Shown: positions 24,460 to 33,815, counted from the stretch's first letter. The stretch: DNA of 64,000 bases from Leadbetterella sp. (GCA_019638185.1 JAHBUH010000015.1:38978-102977); one strand, 5' to 3'. The notes: generated by a model from the letters alone, not told the origin. Made by a program: numbers and translations.

Positions 24460-26171
24460 AGTTTTCTCTTGAAAGTGAGCATAAATGTGGTGCCGTTACT
24501 TCCACTTTCTAAAGTTACTAAACCCTGATGCAGATCCATAATATGTTTCACATAATTTAGCCCCAGGCCGTAGCCTTTTACATTATGGCGGTCACCTGTG
24601 GGCACCCGGAAAAACTTCTCGAAAACCTGGCCCTGGTATTCCCGGGGGATCCCTATACCGTTATCTTTTATGCTCAGGGTCACAAAATGGGGTTCTGTAC
24701 GGATCTCTATGGCTACCTCCGGGCCGGCCGTAGCATATTTCAGGGCATTATCTATCAGATTATTGATCACACTGCTCACCTGCACCTCGTCAGCCTCTAT
24801 AGTAAAATCCGTTCCCTGCGCGTTCAGACGGATACTTCCGCCGGCCTGGGAGAAACGCGGCTGCCAGGATTTCACCGCCATGGCCGACAGCCCTTCCAGG
24901 TCTACCGCCGAAGGATAGATGGTGACGCCCTGCTTTTCCAGCAGAGAGGTCTTGAGAATATTATCTACCATCAGCGAGAGGCGGTTCACCTCGTTCTGGG
25001 AGATCTCCAGGTATTCACGGGTGGTTTGGGGATTAGCATTGCCCCCAAACTGCTGCAAGGCCTCCAGGGCCACACTGAGCGTGGCCAGCGGCGTTTTCAG
25101 CTCGTGGGTGACATTGCTGATCAGGTCATTTTTAAGCGTATTTAAGCGCGACTGCTTCCTTAAATTCCGGAATATCAACCCAAACGTAAGGGAGGTCACT
25201 AAAAGCAGGAAGGCAGAAAACAGCACGTTATTCCGCAGCTTGCCCAGCAGGTAGCCCTTCAGGTCTTCCGGGTAAGCCTTGAAAATAACCGTGGGGATGA
25301 TGGAAAGCGAGGAAATGCTCTCCGGGTTAAGCACGGCCACGCCGTTTACCACCACCGAGTCACGGGCGCTGCGCAGCCGCTTCTGGGTCTGCGAATACCG
25401 TAAGCTTCGCCGGAAACCCTGCACCGAGGTATCGGGCGGAATGGAATCTTTTTGGATAGAGAACGCTACCGTATAGCCCATTTCGCGGATCCGGTGATTG
25501 AATTTCTTTTCCACCGAATCCAGCGGGGCACTCAGGAATACCAGTCGCCGGCGGGGCGTGTGCGGCCGTTCCTCCCGCTCTGCACCCGGTGAGAATTCTG
25601 TCTGGATGGTAATGCGGGGGATCTGCGCGATCACCCTTTTCAGCCGTTTCAGGGAATCTTCCTGCCTTTGGGCCCGGAGGATCAGGTTAATGACCCCGGA
25701 ATCAAGGATGATGGTGTCGGAAGAATCGGAAAGCCTGCGGCCCAGCGGTATGCCCTCTACCCGGATCAGGGTATCTGTCTTCACGGTAGACCGGCCTATA
25801 AACCGGATCTCGCCTTGCGGTTTTCCCTGCTGCACAGAGCGCTTTTTCCCGGAAGCTTCGGGCTCTTTTCCCGGGGATCTCCGGGAAAATTCCCGCCTCT
25901 CTGAGCCCGGTTTCGGCTTTTCCCCTCCTGACTTCCGGGAGGAATCCTGCTTTTCATCCGAATACACGAAAAAATTATGGGTCATGACCCGGGAAACCAG
26001 CGAGTCTTCAATGCCCCGCACGGTTTCTTTAAAGAGGAGGTCGGCATTGCTGTAAAAAGCACGCTTATGCTCCTTGTATTCACTCTTGAGCCAGAAATAT
26101 TGCGAGGTAGCCAGCAGAAGTACGCTGGCTACCATCAGGATCAGTGCGGTGGTATTCTGGCTTTTTTTCAT
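24456..26171 (-). CDS. Membrane sensor histidine kinase
   Basis: This is a 571-residue kinase. One N-terminal helix (ALILMVASVLLLATSQYFWL) and a second near residue 333 enclose a periplasmic sensor domain of about 300 residues. That domain contains a highly charged, Lys/Arg/Gly/Pro-rich segment (about 75-130) and no recognised sensor fold. The H box is ISNVTHELKTPLATLSVALE, the N box INNLIDNALKYA, the G boxes DNGIGIP and GYGLGLNYVKHIMDLH. There is no HAMP domain. It is the partner of the downstream response regulator and sits behind GLPGLI and barrel genes on the same strand. Confidence 0.95.
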   Translation of the reverse strand: MKKSQNTTALILMVASVLLLATSQYFWLKSEYKEHKRAFYSNADLLFKETVRGIEDSLVSRVMTHNFFVYSDEKQDSSRKSGGEKPKPGSERREFSRRSPGKEPEASGKKRSVQQGKPQGEIRFIGRSTVKTDTLIRVEGIPLGRRLSDSSDTIILDSGVINLILRAQRQEDSLKRLKRVIAQIPRITIQTEFSPGAEREERPHTPRRRLVFLSAPLDSVEKKFNHRIREMGYTVAFSIQKDSIPPDTSVQGFRRSLRYSQTQKRLRSARDSVVVNGVAVLNPESISSLSIIPTVIFKAYPEDLKGYLLGKLRNNVLFSAFLLLVTSLTFGLIFRNLRKQSRLNTLKNDLISNVTHELKTPLATLSVALEALQQFGGNANPQTTREYLEISQNEVNRLSLMVDNILKTSLLEKQGVTIYPSAVDLEGLSAMAVKSWQPRFSQAGGSIRLNAQGTDFTIEADEVQVSSVINNLIDNALKYATAGPEVAIEIRTEPHFVTLSIKDNGIGIPREYQGQVFEKFFRVPTGDRHNVKGYGLGLNYVKHIMDLHQGLVTLESGSNGTTFMLTFKRKL

Positions 26172-26189
26172 TGAAACAGGTTTTAGCGG

Positions 26190-27038
26190 TTAATTCCCTC
26201 CGCCTATGATCACCATATTTCCTCCCACGGTACGGCCCCGGAAGTTCTTCATCTGCTCCGCCTGGTGTTCTTTTTTAAGCTTATCCAGCTGTTCCTGGGT
26301 CATTTTTTTGCCTTTGGAATTAATCTTCAGGTCGGCTTCGGTGATGGCTTTTTTCTCGATATTCGTAGCGGTATAGCTCCTGGCTCCGCCATTCACCACC
26401 ACTTCCAGGATCAGGCCGGGCAGGCCGTTATATTTATCCGGGCCCACATTAGATTCAATGCCGTCCGTGAACCACGCCTCTATCTGGGTAGTGACCACCG
26501 TATCCTTAAAGGTCACCTTTCCGCCTTCTTCAGTGACCGGGAAGTTTCTTTGCTCGGTTTCAGTGGCGGTGGCTTTCATACAGGTATAGCCCAGGATCTC
26601 TTTGGTGCTTACGGGATCTACTTTCCAGCGGATCGTCTCCACGCTGCCGGCTACCTGGAAGGGCTGCTGGGCATACTCCTCATACCTTTTGAAGGTCTTA
26701 TCTTCTAAATTATAATAGGTCTCATCTTTCGGTAACCGACGCGGGAAGGTCCGGGTTTCGCCGTTAAAGGTCATGGTATTTTCACCCGGATCCTGCTTGC
26801 TGTCTGCTTTGTACACCGACTCATTTCCTTTCACGGTCAGCTCAAAAATGATGGGCTTCCTGGCCTGCTCCGCCATGTTCCCAAACTGCGCCCGCATCCG
26901 GTCAGCGTTAGGGTTATTGGCAAACGTCACCGAGGGGTCATTGACGCGATTGTACTTAATCACGCCCTCAAAAGTCTGTGCCTGTGCAGAGGCTGCCAGA
27001 AGCAGTCCTGTAAATACTGAAATTAAGGTCTTTTTCAT
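26190..27038 (-). CDS. GLPGLI family secreted protein
   Basis: This 282-residue protein has a Sec signal peptide (MKKTLISVFTGLLLAASAQA, cleaved near residue 20). The family name motif appears as YNGLPGLILEVVVNGG near residue 208, after AWFTDGIESNVGPDKY. GLPGLI proteins are confined to Bacteroidota, are periplasmic or surface exposed, and usually sit beside outer-membrane barrels. Their role is not established. The C terminus is Gly-rich (GGNMVIIGGGN) and resembles the end of the adjacent barrel protein. It is 19 bases from each neighbour or less, in one apparent operon. Confidence 0.93.
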   Translation of the reverse strand: MKKTLISVFTGLLLAASAQAQTFEGVIKYNRVNDPSVTFANNPNADRMRAQFGNMAEQARKPIIFELTVKGNESVYKADSKQDPGENTMTFNGETRTFPRRLPKDETYYNLEDKTFKRYEEYAQQPFQVAGSVETIRWKVDPVSTKEILGYTCMKATATETEQRNFPVTEEGGKVTFKDTVVTTQIEAWFTDGIESNVGPDKYNGLPGLILEVVVNGGARSYTATNIEKKAITEADLKINSKGKKMTQEQLDKLKKEHQAEQMKNFRGRTVGGNMVIIGGGN

Positions 27039-27057
27039 TATTCTGTTCTGTTTTTAA

Positions 27058-29829
27058 TTATCCTCCTATGATTCTTGGCCCGCCACCGCCGCCCTGGCGT
27101 GTATTGGCCTGGATACCCCCGTTCAGGTTATAGGTGAACGTGAGCAGCCAGTAACGTCCCAGGGCATTAGTTCTTTCTTCTGTAAACGTATTACCGCTGG
27201 CGGTTTGTGATATTCCCTGGTTTTTATTCAGGAGGTCAGTCATTGAAAACTTAATCTCTCCGCGTTTATTCTTAAATACCGGCCTCAGCAGGGCCGCATT
27301 CCAGATCGGGATGCGCTGTACCTGGTCACTGGTGGCATACCGGTAGATGGAATAATCCAGCGAGCTGGTAAATGTAAACACTCCCGGCAGGATCCACTGT
27401 ACGTCTCCGGTATAATCCTGGTTTACGTAGCTGGGGTTCAGCTGGGTATTCTGGGAGTATTTCGAGTTATTAAAGGTCAGCCGGGTGCTTACCCCCAGGT
27501 TAAAGTTATCGCCCGGCATAAAATCAGCCCGTACGGAGTTAGCGTTACGGGTAGTGCGGGTAATGTTATCAATACCGTTAATGAGGGTTCTTGACCGGCT
27601 GAAGCTCAGGTTAGAGTTCAGTGAAAAACGCGTGCTGATGGCCCTCACCCGGAAACCGTAGTTAGCGTTACCGTTTACTGAGAAATCATTCCCGTAGTTA
27701 ATGGGGGTTCTTTGCTGCACCAGGGTCACTTCGTCATAGGTAACCTTATTCGTGATCTTGTCATCCGTAAAGCTCAGTCCGCCTGACACAAAGAAATTGG
27801 TAAACTTCAGCTGGTTAAAATCCCGGAAGTTCAGGTTCAGCCGCTGAGAATACTGGGGTTTCAGGTTCGGGTTACCCACATAAGTGTTCAGCGGGTTAGA
27901 GTTATCCGGCACGGGCGACAGCTGCGTCATGGACGGCTCCGAAATGTTAGTATTATAGCTCAGGTCCATGCTGCGGGCCGAAGTGAACGAGTATCTCAGC
28001 CGGCCGTTAAAGACGGGGTTCGTAAACCTTTTCCGGATGGTCTCATTTCTCAGGATCAGGTCACCTTCCAGCTTTGAATCCTGGATGGCAGCCCCGATGT
28101 TACCGTTCCATTTGTCTTTTGTGAGGCGGTAGCTTATTCCTGCACGGTTATAAATGTAGTCGTTATTGTAACGGTTACTCAGCGTGGTATCCAGGGTATT
28201 CCCGCTTTCCTTCACATTGTAAACACTTTTATCCAGGTCATTATTGACTTTTTGAAAGGAGTAATTAAACTCCAGGAAATTACTGCGGTTCAGGGGTTCA
28301 GTATAAGACACCTCGGCTCCGAAAGTAAACTTCTTGCTGATCTGGTTATTGATCTGGTTCAGGGGAGTATATACCACGCTATCCGTTTTGGCATTATAGA
28401 TACCGTTAGTGGAAACCAGCCGCCCGTCTGTATCGCCGTTGTTGATCCCCAGGGTGAGGTTCGTGGTAAACGTACGTCCTCTTTTGGCAAAGGACTTGCG
28501 GTACAGGGCCTGGGAGGTAAGTCCGAAGCTATTCCCCTTGGAGAAATTCTCCCGGTCTGTGCTGTTTCTCAGCTGGTCGGAACCTTTAAGATATTCTTTG
28601 CTCCAGCTGTCGGTAGTGTTAGAGCTGTTCCGGTAATCCACGCGGTTAATCCAGCGGAGCGAGCTGGTGTTGTTGATCTTGTTATTCAGGGTCACATTCA
28701 GCCGGTGCGAGTCGTTATCGGAGTTTTGCTGCGAGGCCGCGTTTCCACTGGTCTCCAGCGTGCCTATCACACTCTGCGTAGTGCTTTCCCGTGTAGTATA
28801 CTGGTTGGTATTAGTATAAGAATAGCTGCCGTTAATCTCGGTTTTAGGGCTCAGCTTATTGTTAAAATTAATCCCGCCTGAAATATTGCGCATAAGGCCA
28901 GAACGGCTGCCACCGCCCATGCCGCCGCCGCCAAAGCTGATACCGCCGCCGCCCCGGCCTATTCCGGCCATGGAAAAATCAGAAGCAGAGAAGCTCTGCT
29001 GGTTAATGTTATTGGCGTTCCCGATAAACGAGAGCTGGTTACCGTTTTTAAACGTGTAATAATTGGCTCCCAGGTTATAGCGGGCCTTATTACCGCCGTC
29101 CGTCCCGCCCCCGGCTATAAAACGGCCGAAACCCAGGTTCTTCTTATCTTCCCGCAGTTTCAGGTTAATGGTAGTTTCCTCTTCCCCGTCGTCAATCCCC
29201 GTAAACTCGGCGCGGTCTGATTTTTTGTCAAAGACCTGCACTTTTTCAATGGCATTGGCCGGTATATTTTTAGTGCTCATCTTGGGGTCTCTTCCGAAAA
29301 ACTCTTTCCCGTCTACCAGGATCCGTGTCACGTTCTTGCCCTGGGCGGTTACGTTACCTTCCCGGTCCACATCCATGCCGGGCATCTTTTTAAGCAGTTC
29401 TTCCACCATGGCGTTTTGCTGCACTTTAAAAGAGCCGGCATTAAATTCTACCGTATCCTTATTTACGCCCACTGCGGCCCGCTCTCCTTTCACCACCAGT
29501 TCAGCCAGCTCACGGGTGGCGGAGTCCAGGGTGATCACCCCCAGGTTCTGGTCAGCGCCGGTCAGCGTTAAAAACAGCATGAATTTTTCATAGCCTACAT
29601 TGCTTACCTGGAGGATGGCTTCGCTTTTAGCGGCACCTTTGATCTCAAAGAACCCGTTTTCTTTGGTTTTTCCAAAAGAAAGCATGGTGGAATCTTTGGT
29701 ATCCAGCAGCATCACGGTACTGTTTACCAGGAAAGTCCCGTCCTGGCCTTTGACCTGCCCTTTCAGCTTCTGGCCCTGCGCCGTAAAATGTAGGATAACG
29801 GCCAGTACCAGCGTAATAAGTTTTTTCAT
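27058..29829 (-). CDS. Outer-membrane beta-barrel protein, CarboxypepD-reg/TonB-receptor-like
   Basis: This 923-residue protein has a signal peptide (LITLVLAVILHFTAQGQ), an N-terminal carboxypeptidase-regulatory-like domain (LKGQVKGQDGTFLVNSTVMLLDTKDST), a plug-like domain (KKMPGMDVDREGNVTAQGKNVTRILVDGKEFF), then a long 'outer membrane beta-barrel family' C-terminal barrel. A glycine-rich stretch (GIGRGGGGISFGGGGMGGGSRSG) interrupts the barrel near residue 290. The end (GGGGPRIIGG) lacks the usual aromatic last residue. No TonB box is obvious. It is the first gene of the run towards GLPGLI, kinase and regulator. The transported substrate, if any, is unknown. Confidence 0.9.
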   Translation of the reverse strand: MKKLITLVLAVILHFTAQGQKLKGQVKGQDGTFLVNSTVMLLDTKDSTMLSFGKTKENGFFEIKGAAKSEAILQVSNVGYEKFMLFLTLTGADQNLGVITLDSATRELAELVVKGERAAVGVNKDTVEFNAGSFKVQQNAMVEELLKKMPGMDVDREGNVTAQGKNVTRILVDGKEFFGRDPKMSTKNIPANAIEKVQVFDKKSDRAEFTGIDDGEEETTINLKLREDKKNLGFGRFIAGGGTDGGNKARYNLGANYYTFKNGNQLSFIGNANNINQQSFSASDFSMAGIGRGGGGISFGGGGMGGGSRSGLMRNISGGINFNNKLSPKTEINGSYSYTNTNQYTTRESTTQSVIGTLETSGNAASQQNSDNDSHRLNVTLNNKINNTSSLRWINRVDYRNSSNTTDSWSKEYLKGSDQLRNSTDRENFSKGNSFGLTSQALYRKSFAKRGRTFTTNLTLGINNGDTDGRLVSTNGIYNAKTDSVVYTPLNQINNQISKKFTFGAEVSYTEPLNRSNFLEFNYSFQKVNNDLDKSVYNVKESGNTLDTTLSNRYNNDYIYNRAGISYRLTKDKWNGNIGAAIQDSKLEGDLILRNETIRKRFTNPVFNGRLRYSFTSARSMDLSYNTNISEPSMTQLSPVPDNSNPLNTYVGNPNLKPQYSQRLNLNFRDFNQLKFTNFFVSGGLSFTDDKITNKVTYDEVTLVQQRTPINYGNDFSVNGNANYGFRVRAISTRFSLNSNLSFSRSRTLINGIDNITRTTRNANSVRADFMPGDNFNLGVSTRLTFNNSKYSQNTQLNPSYVNQDYTGDVQWILPGVFTFTSSLDYSIYRYATSDQVQRIPIWNAALLRPVFKNKRGEIKFSMTDLLNKNQGISQTASGNTFTEERTNALGRYWLLTFTYNLNGGIQANTRQGGGGGPRIIGG

Positions 29830-29932
29830 AAAATCAGTTTACAAAGTTTATAGGGTACAAAATTATCTTCCAAAGCTATACGCCTGGGTTAATCAACTTT
29901 AATGTAAGGTTAATTAAGGTTAAAAGGAGCCC

Positions 29933-31171
29933 TTAAATGAGAAATTCAAACAGGTCAGGCTGGTCATTAATGTAGGTAAACTGAACTTTATGCTCGTTCA
30001 TCCGATGTATCAGGGGCTCAAAATCCTCCTTTTTAGCGATCTCCACCCCGATCAGCGCAGGGCCTTTCTCCCGGGCCGTCTTTTTGGAATATTCAAAAAA
30101 CACGATATCCACCGTAGGCCCCAATACCTGCCCCAGGAACTCGCTGAGCGCCCCCGACCGCTGGGGAAAACGCACAATAAAGTAATGCTTCAGGCCTTCA
30201 TAGATCAGGGAACGCTCTTTGATCTCTTCGGTGCGGGTGATGTCATTGTTCCCGCCGCCGATAATGCACACCACGTTTTTCCCCCGGATATCTTCTTTCA
30301 GGAAATCCAGGGCGGAAATGCTCAACGCCCCGGCCGGTTCAGCCACAATAGCCTCCTCGTTATACAGCTTCAGGATGGTGGAGCACACTTTCCCTTCCGG
30401 GATCAGCAGGATATCATCTATGTTTTTCCTGACAATCTCAAAGGTGATCTCCCCGGCTTTCATGACCGCGGCCCCGTCTACAAACTTATCAATATGATCC
30501 AGCGGGGTGACCTCTCCGTGCTCCAGGGAGGTCTTTAGCGTGGGCGCCCCTTCCGGCTCCACCCCGATCAGCCGGGTGGATGGGCTCAGCGTACGGAAAA
30601 CCGTGGAAACGCCGGAGGCCAGCCCGCCGCCGCCAATGGCAAAGATCAGGTAATCTACCTTTACATCCAGCTCCTTGAAGATCTCCAGGCCCACCGTGCC
30701 CTGGCCTTCAATCACCTGCTCATCATCAAAAGGGTGCACAAACACCGCATCGCTGTATTCCAAGGCTGCATAGTAGGCGTCGTCATACGTATCACCGGCC
30801 AGCACAATATCCACCCACTCCTTCCCGAACATCTTTACCTGCCGGATCTTCTGGGCGGGGGTGGTGGTGGGCATGAAAATGGTGCCTTTTACCTGCATCT
30901 TATCACAGGCATAAGCCACCCCCTGGGCGTGGTTTCCCGCACTGGCACAAACCACCCCCTTAGCCAGCTGCTCCTTACTCAGGGAGGCCATTTTATTATA
31001 CGCCCCCCGGATCTTGTACGACCGCACCACCTGGAGGTCTTCCCTTTTCAGGTAAATGTTTGCATCGTAGAAATCGGAAAGGTTTTTATTCCGGGTCAAA
31101 GGGGTCTTGATGGCCACATCGGAAAGTCGTTCAGCTGCCTTATAAATGCCGTCTATATTGATCTGTTTCAT
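29933..31171 (-). CDS. ilvA: Threonine ammonia-lyase
   Basis: This is a 412-residue PLP enzyme converting threonine to 2-oxobutanoate, the first step to isoleucine. K53 in VVRSYKIRGAYNK binds PLP. CASAGNHAQGVAYAC, the Gly-rich AIGGGGLASGVS and the C-terminal CIIGGGNNDI confirm the fold-type II family. A single ACT-like regulatory domain (HYFIVRFPQRSGALSEFLGQVLG) is at the C terminus, as in short biosynthetic forms. ATG 31171 is chosen; an upstream in-frame extension to 31240 adds sequence foreign to the family. No other ilv/leu genes are nearby. Confidence 0.96.
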   Translation of the reverse strand: MKQINIDGIYKAAERLSDVAIKTPLTRNKNLSDFYDANIYLKREDLQVVRSYKIRGAYNKMASLSKEQLAKGVVCASAGNHAQGVAYACDKMQVKGTIFMPTTTPAQKIRQVKMFGKEWVDIVLAGDTYDDAYYAALEYSDAVFVHPFDDEQVIEGQGTVGLEIFKELDVKVDYLIFAIGGGGLASGVSTVFRTLSPSTRLIGVEPEGAPTLKTSLEHGEVTPLDHIDKFVDGAAVMKAGEITFEIVRKNIDDILLIPEGKVCSTILKLYNEEAIVAEPAGALSISALDFLKEDIRGKNVVCIIGGGNNDITRTEEIKERSLIYEGLKHYFIVRFPQRSGALSEFLGQVLGPTVDIVFFEYSKKTAREKGPALIGVEIAKKEDFEPLIHRMNEHKVQFTYINDQPDLFEFLI

Positions 31172-31278
31172 TGTTTTTTGAGGAAAGAAGGGCAAACCTA
31201 CTAAACTCTCTGCGTTTTTTTTTAAAATCCGTGCAACCATTTGTTACGATTATCCATCTAGTACAAAAAACTATACTT

Positions 31279-32304
31279 ATGAGAATACTTAATCTGTTTT
31301 TAGCAATGGTGTTATGCACAGGCCTGGCTATGGCTCAGAACACCGAACCCTACCTGGTAAAAGATTTTTCCGGCCAGCGGATCAACCGCCTGGAAGTAAG
31401 TACCTCCGGTGGATCCATCAAGGTAAACGGCGGGACTTCCACCCCAAAAGTGAAGGTGTTTATCCGGTCCAACAGCTGGAACACCAAGCTCTCGCAAAAG
31501 GAAATTGAAGAACGGCTGGAAAACTACATTTTAGAAGTGAAAGTGAGTGGTAACACCCTTATCTGTACCGCTAAACCTAAAAAAGAAAATTTTTCCTGGA
31601 ATAACTCTAACCGCCTGTCTATCGGGTTTGAGATAGACTCCCCCGGGAAAGTAGACACGGACCTGGCCACTTCCGGCGGAAGCATCACCCTGTCTGACCT
31701 GGACGGAAACCTGGGCTTTAAGACTTCCGGCGGCTCCATGGACCTCAATGACCTCAAAGGAAACATCAAAGGCTCTACTTCCGGCGGTTCCATCAAAATG
31801 AACGAACTGAGCGGCGACATCAGCCTGTCTACCAGTGGCGGAAGCATCACGGCTGAAAATTCAGACGGCAAGATCAAACTGACCACCTCCGGTGGAAGCC
31901 TGACCTTCAATAACCTGAAAGGCGATATCAAAGGAACCACCAGCGGCGGCTCTATCCGGGCCAATAACGTGAACGGCGACCTGAACATTTCTACCAGCGG
32001 CGGAAGCATTAAGTTTACCAATATTGAGGGCAACCTCAGCGGCAGCACCTCCGGTGGCGGGATCGAAGGCAATATCCTGGCCATCCGAGACCACGTAAGC
32101 CTGAGCACCAGCGCCGGCTCCATTAAGGTAGACCTGCCCTTTAACGAAGGCATGGACCTGGATCTGAAAGGAAACCGCGTGTACAGCGACAAGCTGGCCA
32201 AAGTATCCAACACCCTGAAAGAAGGCAAAGTAAACGGCCGGGTGAACGGTGGCGGAAAATCCGTAAAGATGCGCACTTCCGCCGGATCCATCTACGTGGA
32301 TTAA
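31279..32304 (+). CDS. DUF4097 beta-strand repeat secreted protein
   Basis: This 341-residue protein has a signal peptide (LNLFLAMVLCTGLAMAQ). After an N-terminal strand region, residues 131-276 form eight units that each begin TSGG (S or G)(I/L/M). The first seven are exactly 18 residues long, for example TSGGSITLSDLDGNLGFK, and the last is 20. This regularity predicts a right-handed beta-helix or beta-solenoid with one turn per unit, as proposed for DUF4097/DUF4098 'putative adhesin' proteins. Cellular role is unknown. ATG 31279 is chosen because it begins the signal peptide. It is divergent from ilvA. Confidence 0.87.
   Translation: MRILNLFLAMVLCTGLAMAQNTEPYLVKDFSGQRINRLEVSTSGGSIKVNGGTSTPKVKVFIRSNSWNTKLSQKEIEERLENYILEVKVSGNTLICTAKPKKENFSWNNSNRLSIGFEIDSPGKVDTDLATSGGSITLSDLDGNLGFKTSGGSMDLNDLKGNIKGSTSGGSIKMNELSGDISLSTSGGSITAENSDGKIKLTTSGGSLTFNNLKGDIKGTTSGGSIRANNVNGDLNISTSGGSIKFTNIEGNLSGSTSGGGIEGNILAIRDHVSLSTSAGSIKVDLPFNEGMDLDLKGNRVYSDKLAKVSNTLKEGKVNGRVNGGGKSVKMRTSAGSIYVD
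31669..32106 (+). repeat. 54-base coding repeats (18-residue units)
   Basis: Seven units of exactly 54 bases begin at 31669 and every 54 bases to 31993, and an eighth of 60 bases starts at 32047. Each opens with a Thr-Ser-Gly-Gly codon block. Third positions vary freely, so the period is kept by selection on the protein rather than by recent duplication. Confidence 0.85.
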
Positions 32305-32328
32305 GCCCTGAATATTTTTCTTACGAAC

Positions 32329-32366
32329 AAGCCTCCCCGCAGCTTCCGCTGCGGGGAGGCTTATTT
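32329..32366 (+). terminator. Terminator after the DUF4097 gene
   Basis: A perfect 15-bp stem (32329-32343 with 32348-32362) carries a TTCC tetraloop and is followed by a weak T-rich tail. Confidence 0.85.
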
Positions 32367-32496
32367 ATGGGCCCGCTAAACTCCGTCAGCACTCCGCATA
32401 TCCTGTCAAAAAACAGCCCGAACAGGGTTATAATTTCGATTTTTTTGATAATTTAGCAGTTCATCAGGGCCCTCTCATCTAAAAACAGCTCAAACA

Positions 32497-33057
32497 ATGA
32501 TACGAAGTTTCTGGATTTTTATAGGCTGTTTAGCGCTTTATTCCTGTAAAGTAAGGCCCTCCGCCTTCATGCCCTCCGGGTCCGTTTCTTATGCCATTCC
32601 GGGTGAAGCGTCAGCTCCGCCCCCCTCAGAAATACGGGCCGCCGAACCACCCGGACAGGCTTCAAAAGCTTCTCCCGAAATCATCAGCATAGCTCCTGAA
32701 CCGGTGGCCGTGGGAGAAGCACCCCGAATAAAGAAAAAGAGCTCCCCCAAAATCACTTTCCGCCCGGAAGCCGCCCGCCCGGATTCCATCCCGCAACAGC
32801 GAAAGACCGAGCCTATGGGCATAGCCGCCGCCCTCACCGCCACCGTGGGTTTTGTGGGCCTGATATCCCAATTCGTGCGTGACCCGCTCATCTTCTTATT
32901 ACTCCTTGCTGCAGGCGCATCCTTCGGAATCGCCAGCCTGGTCCGGATCCGGGATCAGCCCCGCCGGTTCAAAGGCCGCTTCGGCGGATGGTATAGTATT
33001 TTCCTGGCCAGCTTACCCATCTGGTTTATTATTCTGCTGGGGCTGAGTTATAGATAG
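32497..33057 (+). CDS. Membrane lipoprotein of unknown function
   Basis: This 186-residue protein opens with a signal peptide and lipobox (LALYSC, Cys17). Residues 20-105 are rich in Pro, Ala and Ser with two basic patches (RIKKKSSPK), probably unstructured. The C-terminal part has two to three hydrophobic segments (GIAAALTATVGFVGLISQFV, PLIFLLLLAAGASFGIASLV, YSIFLASLPIWFIILLGL). A lipoprotein signal joined to a multi-span C terminus is found in Bacteroidota small envelope proteins, but I do not recognise the family. Confidence 0.75.
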   Translation: MIRSFWIFIGCLALYSCKVRPSAFMPSGSVSYAIPGEASAPPPSEIRAAEPPGQASKASPEIISIAPEPVAVGEAPRIKKKSSPKITFRPEAARPDSIPQQRKTEPMGIAAALTATVGFVGLISQFVRDPLIFLLLLAAGASFGIASLVRIRDQPRRFKGRFGGWYSIFLASLPIWFIILLGLSYR

Positions 33058-33066
33058 ATACAAGGG

Positions 33067-33630
33067 TCATGAAAGGCGGGAACGTATATATGCACTAATA
33101 CGGGAGAAAGGCCCGCCAACCCTGAAATCGGGAAATTCGAAATCAAAAGTAGTCTCACTCCGTTTAACGGCCTCATGGATTATGGCCTGCCTTCGGGCGC
33201 TTCGGGTACACAGATACCGGGGCTGAGGCTCTTCACCCACCCTATAGAGATCCAGTCTATCCGCATCCCAGCAGACCTTTACATGGATGCCAGGGTGACT
33301 ACACCGCCCCTCACTGTGTCCCGCTATAGCTTCTCTCACCTCGGCATACCCTTCTTCGTCGATATCAAAAAGCACGCCCCGCAGTTCATCCATCAGGGGT
33401 AGAGCACGAATACCATGCCCGGTATCGTAGCCCTCATCTTCCCGGGCGCTATCGTGAAAGAGGGAAAATAAGGTAACTATATCCTTACGTGCCCCCTCCT
33501 TTCCCGCCAGGATCAAGCCGTTTTTTTGCACCCGGCTCCAGTGATTTATACCATGATACCCCAGCCAGTCGCACCGGAAACGCTTCTTTAATTCAGCGAG
33601 GAGGGGCTGTTCTTTAATCCAGGTAGGCAT
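33067..33630 (-). CDS. HD-domain-like hydrolase
   Basis: This 187-residue protein carries the metal-ligand pattern of HD phosphohydrolases: H30 in GINHWSRV, H59-D60 in LFSLFHDSARE, H105 in AIAGHSEG, and D122 in CWDADRLDL. Relatives remove phosphate from nucleotides or cleave cyclic nucleotides. The substrate is unknown. A TAAATTTG box on the minus strand (33678-33685) could be its -7 element. It converges on the lipoprotein gene with nine bases between the stops. Confidence 0.75.
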   Translation of the reverse strand: MPTWIKEQPLLAELKKRFRCDWLGYHGINHWSRVQKNGLILAGKEGARKDIVTLFSLFHDSAREDEGYDTGHGIRALPLMDELRGVLFDIDEEGYAEVREAIAGHSEGRCSHPGIHVKVCWDADRLDLYRVGEEPQPRYLCTRSARRQAIIHEAVKRSETTFDFEFPDFRVGGPFSRISAYIRSRLS

Positions 33631-33815
33631 AAAAAAATGTTTATGGTAAGATTTAGGCTGAAATAAATAGTCCTGTACAAATTTAGTTATTTCAAAGGTT
33701 TCTTATCCGGAACATTTTTAATCCCCTGTTAAAAATGCATTTGAGTTAAAATAATTTTATCCGCTCTCAGTAGTTATATAAAAACAGCTAACTTCGTAAA
33801 AAGGTTAAAAACTAC

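Noticed and set aside
31172-31278. N-terminal extension of the DUF4097 protein
   Set aside because: The signal peptide begins at ATG 31279, and the extension overlaps the ilvA start region.
31669-32106. Possible CRISPR or satellite array
   Set aside because: The 54-base period is a coding repeat with free third positions.
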